Below, one piece after another: positions 16,953-25,557 of a DNA stretch of 64,000 nt; within the stretch, counting starts at the first letter, position 1, and every line of letters begins with the position of its first letter. This stretch comes from Hyphomicrobiales bacterium (GTDB lineage Bacteria; Pseudomonadota; Alphaproteobacteria; Rhizobiales; Beijerinckiaceae). The stretch spans positions 124,001 to 188,000 of the forward strand of contig JADJVD010000006.1 of NCBI GenBank assembly GCA_016716745.1, read 5' to 3'. The notes under the pieces were generated by a model. That model saw only the letters and a program-made list of their open reading frames with translations. It was not told the origin of the DNA and did not search any database. A program made the translations under genes and the position numbers.

Positions 16953-19082
16953 ATGGTTATGTGGCTGATCATTCTCGGCGGATTGCTATCCGTCGTGTAC
17001 GGTGCCGTGACGATTTCGTCACTCATGTCGGCAGACGCCGGCTCCCAGCGCATGCAGGAGATCGCGAGCGCGATCGCCGAGGGCGCGCAGGCGTATCTTC
17101 GCCGTCAGTACACGACGATCGCGATCGTCGGCGTCGTCATCTTCGTCGCGCTCTGGCTGCTGCTCGGCGGCCTCGTCGCGATCGGCTTCCTGATCGGCGC
17201 GATCCTGTCCGGCGCGGCCGGCTTCATCGGCATGAACGTGTCGGTGCGCGCCAACGTGCGCACGGCGCAGGCGGCCTCCAAGTCGCTGGCCGCCGGCCTC
17301 GACATCTCGTTCAAGGCGGGCGCCGTCACCGGCATGCTCGTCGCCGGCCTCGCGCTGCTCGGCGTCGCGATCTACTTCTTCATCCTCACCTGGGGCATGG
17401 GCTTCAAGGTCAACGAGCGCATCGTCATCGACGCGCTGGTGGCGCTCGGCTTCGGCGCCTCGCTGATCTCGATCTTCGCCCGTCTCGGCGGCGGCATCTT
17501 CACCAAGGGCGCGGACGTCGGCGCCGACCTCGTCGGCAAGGTCGAGGCGGGCATCCCCGAGGATGATCCGCGCAACCCCGCGACGATCGCCGACAACGTC
17601 GGCGACAATGTCGGCGACTGCGCCGGCATGGCGGCCGACCTGTTCGAGACCTACGCCGTGACGGTCGTCGCGACGATGGTTCTGGGCGCGATCTTCTTCA
17701 AGGGGCAGGCGGGCATCGACGTCGCGTCGATGGTCTATCCGCTGGCGATCTGCGCGGCCTGCATTCTCACCTCGATCGTCGGCACCTACTTCGTCAAGCT
17801 TGGCGCGAACAACTCGATCATGGGCGCGCTCTACAAGGGCCTGATCGCGGCGGGTCTGCTGTCGATCATCGGCCTCGGCGGGGCGACCTCGTGGCTCGGC
17901 TGGGGCGTCGTCGGCACGGCGGCGGGCGTTCCGATCACCGGCACGGCGCTGTTCTTCTGCGGCCTCGTCGGTCTACTCGTCACCGGCCTGATCGTGTGGA
18001 TCACCGAGTACTACACCGGCACGGGCAAGCGCCCGGTCGTCTCCATCGCGCAGGCGTCGGTCACCGGTCACGGCACCAACGTCATCCAGGGTCTTGCGGT
18101 GTCGCTCGAATCGACGGCGCTTCCGGCCATGGTGATCGTCGGCGGCATCATCTCGACCTACCAGCTCGCCGGCCTCTTCGGCACGGCGATCGCGGTGACG
18201 ACCATGCTCGGCCTCGCCGGCATCATCGTCGCGCTCGACGCCTTCGGTCCGGTCACCGACAACGCCGGCGGCATCGCCGAAATGTCCGGCCTGCCGAAGG
18301 AAGTGCGTCAGTCCACCGACGCGCTCGACGCGGTCGGCAACACGACGAAGGCGGTCACCAAGGGCTACGCGATCGGTTCGGCCGGTCTCGGCGCGCTGGT
18401 GCTGTTCGCCGCCTACACCAATGACCTGCAGGCGTTCATCGCCGAGGGCCGCCCCTACTTCAAGGACATCGGCGCGGTCTCCTTCGACCTGTCGAACCCC
18501 TACGTCGTGGCGGGCCTCGTGTTCGGCGGCCTGATTCCGTATCTCTTCGGCGGCATCGCCATGACGGCGGTCGGCCGCGCGGCCGGCTCCGTCGTCGAGG
18601 AGGTGCGTCGTCAGTTCCGCGAGATGCCCGGCATCATGCAGGGCACGCAGAAGCCCGACTACGCGCGCGCGGTCGATCTGCTGACCAAGGCGGCGATCAA
18701 GGAGATGATCATCCCCTCGCTGCTGCCGGTTCTCGCGCCGCTCGTCGCCTATTTCGGCGTGCTGGCGATCTCGGGCTCGAAGGCGAACGCCTTCGCCGCC
18801 CTCGGCGCCTCGCTGCTCGGCGTGATCGTCAACGGCCTGTTCGTCGCCATCTCGATGACCTCGGGCGGCGGCGCCTGGGACAACGCCAAGAAGTCCTTCG
18901 AGGACGGCTTCGTCGACAAGGACGGCGTCAAGCACCTCAAGGGCGGCGACGCGCACAAGGCGTCGGTGACCGGCGACACCGTCGGCGACCCCTACAAGGA
19001 CACGGCTGGCCCCGCCGTGAACCCGGCGATCAAGATCACCAACATCGTCGCGCTGCTGCTGCTCGCCATCCTCGCGCATTGA
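16953..19082 (+). CDS. hppA: K+-independent membrane proton-translocating pyrophosphatase
   Basis: HppA couples pyrophosphate hydrolysis to proton pumping across the inner membrane. The 709-residue protein has about 16 membrane segments and the catalytic signature DDPRNPATIADNVGDNVGDC, plus the later GPVTDNAGGIAEM. Residue Lys466 in NTTKAVTKGYAIG occupies the position that separates K+-independent (Lys) from K+-dependent (Ala) enzymes. The true ATG is at 16953 or 16959; the frame extends upstream without family similarity. An intrinsic terminator follows at 19110. Confidence 0.97.
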   Translation: MVMWLIILGGLLSVVYGAVTISSLMSADAGSQRMQEIASAIAEGAQAYLRRQYTTIAIVGVVIFVALWLLLGGLVAIGFLIGAILSGAAGFIGMNVSVRANVRTAQAASKSLAAGLDISFKAGAVTGMLVAGLALLGVAIYFFILTWGMGFKVNERIVIDALVALGFGASLISIFARLGGGIFTKGADVGADLVGKVEAGIPEDDPRNPATIADNVGDNVGDCAGMAADLFETYAVTVVATMVLGAIFFKGQAGIDVASMVYPLAICAACILTSIVGTYFVKLGANNSIMGALYKGLIAAGLLSIIGLGGATSWLGWGVVGTAAGVPITGTALFFCGLVGLLVTGLIVWITEYYTGTGKRPVVSIAQASVTGHGTNVIQGLAVSLESTALPAMVIVGGIISTYQLAGLFGTAIAVTTMLGLAGIIVALDAFGPVTDNAGGIAEMSGLPKEVRQSTDALDAVGNTTKAVTKGYAIGSAGLGALVLFAAYTNDLQAFIAEGRPYFKDIGAVSFDLSNPYVVAGLVFGGLIPYLFGGIAMTAVGRAAGSVVEEVRRQFREMPGIMQGTQKPDYARAVDLLTKAAIKEMIIPSLLPVLAPLVAYFGVLAISGSKANAFAALGASLLGVIVNGLFVAISMTSGGGAWDNAKKSFEDGFVDKDGVKHLKGGDAHKASVTGDTVGDPYKDTAGPAVNPAIKITNIVALLLLAILAH

Positions 19083-19109
19083 GCGCAGCCGACAACGCGA
19101 ACTAGAATT

Positions 19110-19135
19110 GGGGCGGAGACGACTCCGCCCCTTTT
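19110..19135 (+). terminator. Intrinsic terminator after hppA
   Basis: A perfect 9-bp stem GGGGCGGAG (19110-19118) / CTCCGCCCC (19123-19131) with loop ACGA is followed by TTTTC. It ends the hppA transcript. Confidence 0.85.
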
Positions 19136-19152
19136 CTTTGTTCGGAACGGAC

Positions 19153-19659
19153 ATGATCACCGTCGACTTCGTGCGCCTGATGGCGCGCTACAATCGTTGG
19201 CAGAATCGCAATCTCTACGCCGCCGCCGATGCGCTCGACGAGGCGGCCCGGCGCGCCGACCGTGGCGCCTTCTTCAAGTCGATCCACGGCACGCTGTCGC
19301 ATCTGGCCTGGGGCGACGCGATGTGGATGAGCCGTTTCGACGGGGCGCCGAAGCCGGCGGTCGGCATCGCCGCATCGCCGGAGCTCCACGCCGACTGGTC
19401 GGCGCTGAAGGCCGCGCGCGAGGCGCAGGACGCGGCCATTCTGGATTGGGCAGGGCGGGTCTCGCCCGCATTCCTGGCCGGCGAGCTGTCCTGGTTCTCG
19501 GGGGCGCTCGGTCGGGACGTGACGGCGCCCGGCGCGACGACGGGCGCGCATTTCTTCAATCACCAGACGCACCATCGCGGGCAGGTTCACGCGATGCTGA
19601 CCGCAGCCGGCGCGAAGCCGGGCGACACGGATCTGTTCATCATGCCTGCGGATGCATGA
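19153..19659 (+). CDS. DinB family protein (putative metal-dependent enzyme)
   Basis: This 168-residue protein starts MITVDFVRLMARYNRWQN and carries the histidines of the DinB/YfiT four-helix fold: HGTLSHLAWGD (first His) and NHQTHHRGQVHAML (second and third). DinB-like proteins are often thiol-dependent metalloenzymes; a glutathione S-transferase homologue lies directly downstream, overlapping start-to-end, which fits a thiol link, but this is inference. I chose the ATG at 19153 over an upstream frame that runs through the terminator. Confidence 0.88.
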   Translation: MITVDFVRLMARYNRWQNRNLYAAADALDEAARRADRGAFFKSIHGTLSHLAWGDAMWMSRFDGAPKPAVGIAASPELHADWSALKAAREAQDAAILDWAGRVSPAFLAGELSWFSGALGRDVTAPGATTGAHFFNHQTHHRGQVHAMLTAAGAKPGDTDLFIMPADA

Positions 19660-19678
19660 AACCCCTGGAGAGGCCGAG

Positions 19679-20278
19679 ATGTCTGACGTTGTGACGTTCT
19701 ACCACGCCGAGCCCTCGCGCTCGTCGATGACCCGGCTGCTGCTCGAGGAGCTGGGCGCGCCTTACGAGATCGAGCGGCTCGACCTGAAGGCGGGCGACCA
19801 GTTGAAGCCCGACTATCTGGCGATCAACCCGATGGGAAAGGTGCCGGCGATCCGCCACGACGGCGCGCTCGTCACCGAGACGGCGGCGATCTTCATCTAC
19901 CTCGCCGACGCCTTCGCGCAGGCGGGCCTCGCGCCCGCGATCGGCGATCCGCAGCGCGGCCCCTATCTGCGCTGGATCGTGTTCTACGCCGCCTGCTTCG
20001 AACCGGCCATCGTCGAGAAGGCGCGCAAGATCGCGCCCGGCCCGCGCGCCATGTCGCCCTATGCCGACTTTGACACAGTATGGAGCGCGGTGCTGACGAT
20101 GCTGAAGCCCGGGCCTTACGTGCTGGGCGAGCGTTTCAGCGCGGCGGACGTGCTGTGGGGCGCGGCGCTGAGCTGGATGACGTCGTTCGGGCTCTGCCCG
20201 CCGGCGTCGGAGGTCGAGGCCTACCTCGCCCGCCACGCGGCGCGACCGGCGGTGCGCAGACTGGCGCAGGCGGGCTAG
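19679..20278 (+). CDS. Glutathione S-transferase family protein
   Basis: The 199-residue protein has the N-terminal thioredoxin-like domain (VTFYHAEPSRSSMTRLLLEE, then NPMGKVPAI and ETAAIFIYLAD) and an all-helical C-terminal domain with FSAADVLWG. GGAGAGG at 19667-19673 sits just before the ATG at 19679. The Ser residues in PSRSSM are in the position used for thiolate activation. Substrate unknown. Probably cotranscribed with the DinB-like gene. Confidence 0.92.
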   Translation: MSDVVTFYHAEPSRSSMTRLLLEELGAPYEIERLDLKAGDQLKPDYLAINPMGKVPAIRHDGALVTETAAIFIYLADAFAQAGLAPAIGDPQRGPYLRWIVFYAACFEPAIVEKARKIAPGPRAMSPYADFDTVWSAVLTMLKPGPYVLGERFSAADVLWGAALSWMTSFGLCPPASEVEAYLARHAARPAVRRLAQAG

Positions 20279-20299
20279 GGGCGCGACTGCGCCGCGCCG

Positions 20300-20764
20300 T
20301 CACACCAGGCGGCCGAAGCTCTTCAGCATGTTCCCGAGGAAGCTCGGCTCGGCGCCGCCGGTCGGCGTCGTGCGCGAGATGAAGTCGAACACCACGCCGT
20401 CCTTCAGACCGTAATCGGCGTAGCGCTCGACGCGGTTGTTCTTGAAGTAGACGGCGACGACCCGCTGGTCGGTCACCTCGGGGGCGCTGAAGGCGAGTTT
20501 CCGTTCGACCTTCTGGCTGACGTAGTACCAGGCGTCGCCGCCGACCGTGGAGGTCGTCGAGGGCGTGCCGATAGTGTCGAGAATCTGCTGTTTCGTCGCG
20601 CCGGTCTTGATCTGCGCCATCGTCTTTTCGTCGACGACGTAGCCGCGCGTCACCTCGCCGTCGTAGTTGAGGCAGCCGCCGAGGCTGAGCGCGACCGCGA
20701 ATGCGAGTCCAAGCCGGACCCGCGTGGCCGTTGCGCCAACGCAAAAAACCTTCGGCATGCGCAT
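20300..20764 (-). CDS. bamE: Outer membrane protein assembly factor BamE
   Basis: BamE is a small outer membrane lipoprotein of the BAM complex that inserts beta-barrel proteins. The 154-residue protein has a lipobox LGGC and an SmpA/OmlA domain with the pattern GATKQQILDTIGTPS and AWYYVS. Three in-frame ATGs are present; GGGAG has the best spacing (9 nt) to the middle one at 20764. It is divergent from the CBP3-like chaperone gene, a conserved alphaproteobacterial layout. Confidence 0.93.
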   Translation of the reverse strand: MRMPKVFCVGATATRVRLGLAFAVALSLGGCLNYDGEVTRGYVVDEKTMAQIKTGATKQQILDTIGTPSTTSTVGGDAWYYVSQKVERKLAFSAPEVTDQRVVAVYFKNNRVERYADYGLKDGVVFDFISRTTPTGGAEPSFLGNMLKSFGRLV

Positions 20765-20903
20765 CGTCATCGTCTCCCGCCGGCGCCTCGGCCCGCTGGC
20801 GCGAACCCTGTTGGCGAAACCGCTTGCATCCTCGCGTGTCGATGCCTAACCCCCGTCAGGCGCGAAAGCAAGGCGTCCGCCCGCCCGCAACGCTCGGTCC
20901 CAG

Positions 20904-21443
20904 ATGTTCCGATTCTTCCGGCGCGCATCGAACCGCGCCATCGTCGATGCGCTCTATGGCGCCGTGATGGCGGCGGCCCGCGCGCCCGCACTGTATCTTT
21001 CGCTCGGCGTCCCCGATACGGGCGAGGGCCGCTTCGCCATGCTCGTCTGCCACGCCGGCGGCGTGTTGCGCCGGCTTCACACGCTCGGGGAGGCGGGGGA
21101 TGCGCGCGCCGCCGAACTCGGCAAGGACCTGTCCGACGCGATCTTCCGGCATCTCGACCACATGCTGCGCGAGCAGGGCGTCGGCGACCTCGCCGTGCCG
21201 AAGCGGATGAAGAGCCTCGCCGAACAGTTTTACGGCAGCCTCGCCGCCTACGAGCAGGCGCTCGCCGGCGACGACGAGGGGCTGGCCGAGGCGCTGGCGC
21301 GCAACATGCTGGGGGAGGCAGGGCAGGCCGCCGGGTTGCGCCCGCTCGCCGCCCATATCCGCGCCGTCTACGCGGCGATGGCCGAAGCGCGGATCGAGGA
21401 TTTCGTCGCCGCGACCCCTCCCTTCCCGCCGCCGGGCCGCTAG
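20904..21443 (+). CDS. Ubiquinol-cytochrome c chaperone (CBP3) family protein
   Basis: This 179-residue protein belongs to the CBP3/ubiquinol-cytochrome c chaperone family (PF03981), which in mitochondria helps make cytochrome b. Visible hallmarks are the DALYGAVMAAARAPALY start, FAMLVCHA, the DAIFRHLDHMLREQGVGD block and MKSLAEQFYG. It leads a conserved run with the DUF177 protein, plsX, fabH and ihfA. Confidence 0.9.
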   Translation: MFRFFRRASNRAIVDALYGAVMAAARAPALYLSLGVPDTGEGRFAMLVCHAGGVLRRLHTLGEAGDARAAELGKDLSDAIFRHLDHMLREQGVGDLAVPKRMKSLAEQFYGSLAAYEQALAGDDEGLAEALARNMLGEAGQAAGLRPLAAHIRAVYAAMAEARIEDFVAATPPFPPPGR

Positions 21444-21489
21444 ACTCGGCCGGAATTTCGCCCCTGTTCTGATCGACGGACTGATCGCC

Positions 21490-22128
21490 ATGTCGAAAAT
21501 GTCGAAACCGTCCCGGCCGAAGCCGCCGTCCCCCCGCGCCGACGCCCGCCCGGCAGGCATGCCGGCGCCGGTCGCGCCTGTCTTCAGCCGGCCGGTGGAA
21601 GTGCGCTCGCTGCCGGCCGCCGGGCTCGACGTCAGGATCGCCGCCGAGCCGGCCGAGCGCGAGGCCGTGGCCCGCGAACTTGGCGCGGTGTCGGTCGCCG
21701 AACTGTCGGGCGCCTTCTCCGCGCGCCCCGGCGCGCGCGGGCAGGTGCTCGTCCACGGCGCGGCGCGCGCGCGGGTCGTCCGCGAATGCGTCGTCACGCT
21801 GGAGCCGTTCGAGGAGACGGTCGAGGAGAAGATCGACCTCGTCTTCGCGCCCGCGCCCGATCGCGCCGCCGCCCACGGCCGTCTCACCACCGGCCGCAGC
21901 GAGCATGAGGATGTCGACCTCGCCGCCCTGTCGTCGGTCGATCCGCCCGATCCCATCGTCGACGGCCGCATCGATTTTGGCGCGCTGCTGGTCGAGTTCG
22001 TCACGCTCGGGCTCGATCCCTATCCGCGCAAGCCCGGCGCCGTGTTTCGGGGCGGGGACGGGGAGGGGGAGGCCTCGCCGTTCGGCGCGCTCGGCGGGCT
22101 TGCGGCGCCCCGCGCGCCCGAGGAATAG
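21490..22128 (+). CDS. DUF177/YceD family protein
   Basis: The 212-residue protein has a Pro-rich N-terminus and the DUF177 core, including a conserved cysteine in RVVRECVVTLEPFEE and the closing DFGALLVEFVTLGLDPYPRKPG. YceD-family genes normally lie before rpmF-plsX and are linked to rRNA maturation and lipid start-up; here plsX follows directly and rpmF is missing from this spot. Confidence 0.9.
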   Translation: MSKMSKPSRPKPPSPRADARPAGMPAPVAPVFSRPVEVRSLPAAGLDVRIAAEPAEREAVARELGAVSVAELSGAFSARPGARGQVLVHGAARARVVRECVVTLEPFEETVEEKIDLVFAPAPDRAAAHGRLTTGRSEHEDVDLAALSSVDPPDPIVDGRIDFGALLVEFVTLGLDPYPRKPGAVFRGGDGEGEASPFGALGGLAAPRAPEE

Positions 22129-22210
22129 GTTGGCGCGCCGGCCCGCCATGCGATAAGCATCCGGGCCGCTGGCGGAAACGCGACGGGTCGCAACAGGATA
22201 TCGGGCGTCG

Positions 22211-23287
22211 ATGGTCTCTCAGATACGGATTGCGCTCGACGCGATGGGCGGCGACCACGGCCCCTCCGTCGTGGTGCCGGGCGCGATGATGGCGGCCGAG
22301 CGTCACCCCGACGCCGTCTTCCAGATGTTTGGCGACGAGGCGGCGATTCGCGCAGCCCTCGCGGCCCATCCCGATCTCGCCGCCCGCGTCACGATCCGCC
22401 ACACCGACGTCGCCATCAAGATGACGGACAAGCCGAGCCAGGCGCTGCGCTACGGCCGGCGCACCTCGTCGATGTGGATGGCGCTCGAAGCCGTCAAGAA
22501 GGGCGAGGCGGACGTCGCCATCTCCGCCGGCAACACCGGCGCGCTGATGGCGATGGCGAAGTTCTGCATCCGCACCATGCCGCAGATCGACAGGCCGGCC
22601 ATCGCCGCGATGTGGCCGACGATGCGCGGCGAATCCATCGTGCTCGACGTCGGCGCCTCGATCGGCGCGGACGCGCAGCATCTCGTCGATCTCGCCATCA
22701 TGGGCGGGGCGATGGCGCAGATCGTCCTCGGCATCGACCGGCCGAGCGTCGGGCTGCTGAATGTCGGCGTCGAGGAGATCAAGGGCCTCGAGGAGATCAA
22801 GGCCGCCGGCCGCCTTCTGCGCGAAGCGGCGTTGCCGCATCTCGACTATCGCGGCTTCGTCGAGGGCGACGACATCGGCCGCGGCACGGTGGACGTCGTC
22901 GTCACCGAGGGCTTCACCGGCAACATCGCGCTGAAGACGGCCGAGGGCACGGCCAAGCAGATGGCGCAGGTGCTGCGCGAGGCGATGACCGGCAGCCTCT
23001 TGTCGAAGCTTGGCTATCTGCTCGCCAAAGGCGCCTTCCAGGCGCTGCGCGCCAAGATGGATCCGCGCCGCGTCAATGGCGGCGTCTTCCTCGGACTCGA
23101 TGGTGTGGTGATCAAGAGCCACGGCGGCGCCGACGCGGTGGGTTTCGCCGGCGCGATCCAGGTCGGCTACGACATGGTGCGGCAGGAGCTGCTCACGAAG
23201 ATTCGCGAGGCGGTGGCGCTTGCGCAGGAAGCGCGCGCCGCCGCCCCGCCCGTCGTCACGGCCGCCGAGGCCGTGGAGACCGGCTGA
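22211..23287 (+). CDS. plsX: Phosphate acyltransferase PlsX
   Basis: PlsX makes acyl-phosphate from acyl-ACP, the donor for phospholipid synthesis by PlsY. The 358-residue protein starts RIALDAMGGDHGP and has SAGNTGALMA, LDVGASIGAD, NVGVEEIKG, EGFTGNIALK and SHGGADAVGF, all PlsX hallmarks. fabH follows after 15 nt, coupling phospholipid and fatty acid synthesis. Confidence 0.97.
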   Translation: MVSQIRIALDAMGGDHGPSVVVPGAMMAAERHPDAVFQMFGDEAAIRAALAAHPDLAARVTIRHTDVAIKMTDKPSQALRYGRRTSSMWMALEAVKKGEADVAISAGNTGALMAMAKFCIRTMPQIDRPAIAAMWPTMRGESIVLDVGASIGADAQHLVDLAIMGGAMAQIVLGIDRPSVGLLNVGVEEIKGLEEIKAAGRLLREAALPHLDYRGFVEGDDIGRGTVDVVVTEGFTGNIALKTAEGTAKQMAQVLREAMTGSLLSKLGYLLAKGAFQALRAKMDPRRVNGGVFLGLDGVVIKSHGGADAVGFAGAIQVGYDMVRQELLTKIREAVALAQEARAAAPPVVTAAEAVETG

Positions 23288-23302
23288 ACGAGGACATTTC
23301 GC

Positions 23303-24292
23303 GTGACTTCAGAATCCCCACGCCTGCGCTCCGTCGTCCGCGGCCTCGGCGCGTATCTGCCCGAGCGCACGGTCACGAACGCCGACCTCGAAAAGATGGT
23401 CGAGACGTCGGACGAGTGGATCGTGCAGCGCACCGGCATCCGCGAGCGCCATTTCGCCGCCGACGGCGAGACGACCTCGATGTTGGGCGAGCGCGCCGCC
23501 CGCGCCGCGCTGGCGGACGCCGGGCTCGAGCCCGGCGACATCGACCTCATCATCGTCGGCACCTCGACGCCGGACTACACCTTTCCCTCCGTCGCGACGC
23601 AGATTCAGGCCGCGCTCGGAATCACGGCCGGCGTCGCCTTCGACCTTCAGGCGGTGTGCTCGGGCTTCGTCTTCGCCGTCGCGACGGCCGACAAGTTTCT
23701 GACGTCCGGCTCGCACAAGCGCGCGCTGGTGATCGGCGCGGAGACCTTCTCCCGCCTGCTCGATTGGAACGACCGCACGACCTGCGTCCTGTTCGGCGAC
23801 GGTGCCGGCGCCATCGTGCTCGAGGCGCAGCCGGGCGGGGGAACGATCGCCGACAGGGGCGTCCTGTCGTCGCACCTGCGCTCGGACGGTCGGCACCGCG
23901 CCAAGCTCTATGTCGACGGCGGCGTGTCGACGACGCGCACGGTCGGCCATTTGCGGATGGAGGGCAAGGAAGTCTTCCGCCATGCGGTCGGCATGGTGAC
24001 GGACGTCATCAAGGACGCCTTCGCCGCGACCGGAACGTCCGGCGACGATCTCGATTGGTTCGTGCCGCATCAAGCGAATAGGCGCATTATCGACGCCTCC
24101 GCCGAGAAGTTGAACATCGCCCCGCAGAAGGTGGTGACGACCGTCCATCGCCACGGCAACACCTCCGCCGCGTCCATCCCGCTGGCGCTTTCGGTGGCGC
24201 GCGACGACGGACGCATCAAGCCGGGCGATCTGGTGATGATCGAGGCGATGGGCGGCGGCTTCACCTGGGGCAGCGCGCTGATCCGCTGGTGA
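23303..24292 (+). CDS. fabH: 3-oxoacyl-ACP synthase III
   Basis: FabH starts fatty acid synthesis by condensing acetyl-CoA with malonyl-ACP. The 329-residue protein contains the triad: Cys119 in AVCSGF, His in VPHQANRRI and Asn in HGNTSAASIP, plus the opening GLGAYLPERTVTN. The start is a GTG, with GAACGAGGA upstream. Confidence 0.97.
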   Translation: MTSESPRLRSVVRGLGAYLPERTVTNADLEKMVETSDEWIVQRTGIRERHFAADGETTSMLGERAARAALADAGLEPGDIDLIIVGTSTPDYTFPSVATQIQAALGITAGVAFDLQAVCSGFVFAVATADKFLTSGSHKRALVIGAETFSRLLDWNDRTTCVLFGDGAGAIVLEAQPGGGTIADRGVLSSHLRSDGRHRAKLYVDGGVSTTRTVGHLRMEGKEVFRHAVGMVTDVIKDAFAATGTSGDDLDWFVPHQANRRIIDASAEKLNIAPQKVVTTVHRHGNTSAASIPLALSVARDDGRIKPGDLVMIEAMGGGFTWGSALIRW

Positions 24293-24502
24293 CAGGGCGA
24301 GCGGCTATTTTTGCTTGATCTGGCGCGCGTTGCGCGTAAAGTCCCGGTCGGACGCGCAAATTTGGCGTATCCCACGAAGCATTGCACGAACACATTTGTC
24401 GATCGGCGTCTTTGAGAGCTGGGTTCGCCACGACCAGGCCGAAGGATTGCGAGGAACGGGAGGGACGGCCCGGTCGCAATCGAATCGTTGAGGGGCTGAA
24501 TG

Positions 24503-24841
24503 ATGGCGAATTTGGATAGCGTCCGGCGCAGCCGGACCGTTACGCGCGCCGACCTCGCCGAGGCGGTGTATCAGAAGGTCGGATTGTCGCGCACCGAGTC
24601 GGCGGCGCTCGTCGAGATGGTGCTCGGCGAAATGTCGGACACGATCTCGCGCGGCGAGACGGTGAAACTCTCGTCCTTCGGGTCGTTTCTCGTGCGCGCC
24701 AAGGGCGAGCGCATCGGCCGCAATCCGAAGACCGGCGTCGAGGTGCCGATCACGCCGCGCCGCGTGCTGACCTTCAAGCCGTCGAACATCTTGCGCAATC
24801 AGGTTTCGGATGCTCCTGTCGCTGTCGGCGACGACGACTGA
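24503..24841 (+). CDS. ihfA: Integration host factor alpha subunit
   Basis: IHF alpha, with IHF beta, bends DNA in promoters, replication and recombination. The protein has the N-terminal segment TRADLAEAVYQKVGLSR, the conserved KLSSFGSFLVR and the beta-arm region IGRNPKTGVEVPITPRRVLTF. Two adjacent ATGs occur (24500 and 24503); GAGGGG precedes both. A 207-nt gap upstream probably holds its promoter (a TTGATC/TAAAGT-like pair near 24314-24340). Confidence 0.95.
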   Translation: MANLDSVRRSRTVTRADLAEAVYQKVGLSRTESAALVEMVLGEMSDTISRGETVKLSSFGSFLVRAKGERIGRNPKTGVEVPITPRRVLTFKPSNILRNQVSDAPVAVGDDD

Positions 24842-24855
24842 GCGGATCAGCGCGC

Positions 24856-25398
24856 ATGGAAAAGAGCCCGGACGCCTTTCGCACGATCAGCGAAGTGGCG
24901 GAGGAGCTGGACGTTCCCCAGCATGTGCTGCGCTTTTGGGAAACCCGATTCGTCCAGATCAAGCCGCTGAAACGCGGCGGCGGCCGGCGCTATTATCGGC
25001 CCGAGGATATCGAGCTCCTGCGCGCGATCCGGCGATTGCTGTATGGCGAGGGCTACACGATCCGCGGCGTGCAGCGCATTCTTAAGGAGCAGGGCCCGAA
25101 AGCTGTCGCGGCGATGGCGCGGGGCGGGGCGCTCCCGAAGCTCCGTCCGCCGGCGGAATCCGACGACGAGGCTGACGACGATCCAGGCGCCGACTTCGTG
25201 GCCGGGATCGAGGGCGAGGCGCCCGGCGCGCCTTCGAATCACACCGCGCCGCCGGCCCTGTCCGCGCCCGCGCAGCCGGAGCTTTTCGCCGCTCCGCGCC
25301 CGCCGGGTCTCGAACCGCATGTGCGCGCCGACATCGAGGCTGCGCTGCGCGAGTTGGCCGAGTGCGAGCGCATCCTGATCGCCGCCCGCCAGGCCTGA
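24856..25398 (+). CDS. MerR family transcriptional regulator
   Basis: The 180-residue protein has a MerR winged helix at residues about 8-75 (FRTISEVAEELDVPQHVLRFWE, RRYYRPEDIELLRAI). The rest is Ala/Pro-rich and acidic, without the cysteines of metal-sensing MerR proteins. It is the usual partner found right after ihfA in alphaproteobacteria and lies 14 nt downstream. Its target is unknown. Confidence 0.93.
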   Translation: MEKSPDAFRTISEVAEELDVPQHVLRFWETRFVQIKPLKRGGGRRYYRPEDIELLRAIRRLLYGEGYTIRGVQRILKEQGPKAVAAMARGGALPKLRPPAESDDEADDDPGADFVAGIEGEAPGAPSNHTAPPALSAPAQPELFAAPRPPGLEPHVRADIEAALRELAECERILIAARQA

Positions 25399-25435
25399 GG
25401 CGCGGCGCGTCGCTGCGAAAAGTCGCCCGAGTTGA

Positions 25436-25464
25436 TTGCATCGGGCCGGCCGCTTCACTATAAG
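25436..25464 (+). promoter_or_regulatory. Promoter of tRNA-Pro
   Basis: TTGCAT (25436-25441), a 17-nt spacer and TATAAG (25459-25464) form a sigma-70-like promoter ending 9 nt before the mature tRNA 5' end. Confidence 0.6.
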
Positions 25465-25473
25465 GCGCGGCAT

Positions 25474-25551
25474 CGGAGTGTAGCGCAGCCTGGTTAGCGC
25501 ACCAGTCTGGGGGACTGGGGGTCGTGGGTTCGAATCCCGCCACTCCGACCA
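25474..25551 (+). tRNA. tRNA-Pro (GGG anticodon)
   Basis: The acceptor stem CGGAGTG (25474-25480) pairs with CACTCCG (25541-25547), followed by A and an encoded CCA. The D arm is GCGC/GCGC, the anticodon arm CCAGT/ACTGG with loop CTGGGGG gives anticodon GGG, and the T arm is GTGGG/CCCGC around TTCGAAT. It reads CCC proline codons. Confidence 0.95.
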
Positions 25552-25557
25552 TTCATT

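Noticed and set aside
24293..24499. Small RNA or gene in the gap before ihfA
   Set aside because: No frame with a start and ribosome binding site and no clear hairpin; it most likely holds the ihfA promoter.
25474..25551. tRNA-Pro as an attachment site of an integrated element
   Set aside because: No integrase, no repeat of the tRNA 3' end nearby and normal housekeeping neighbours.
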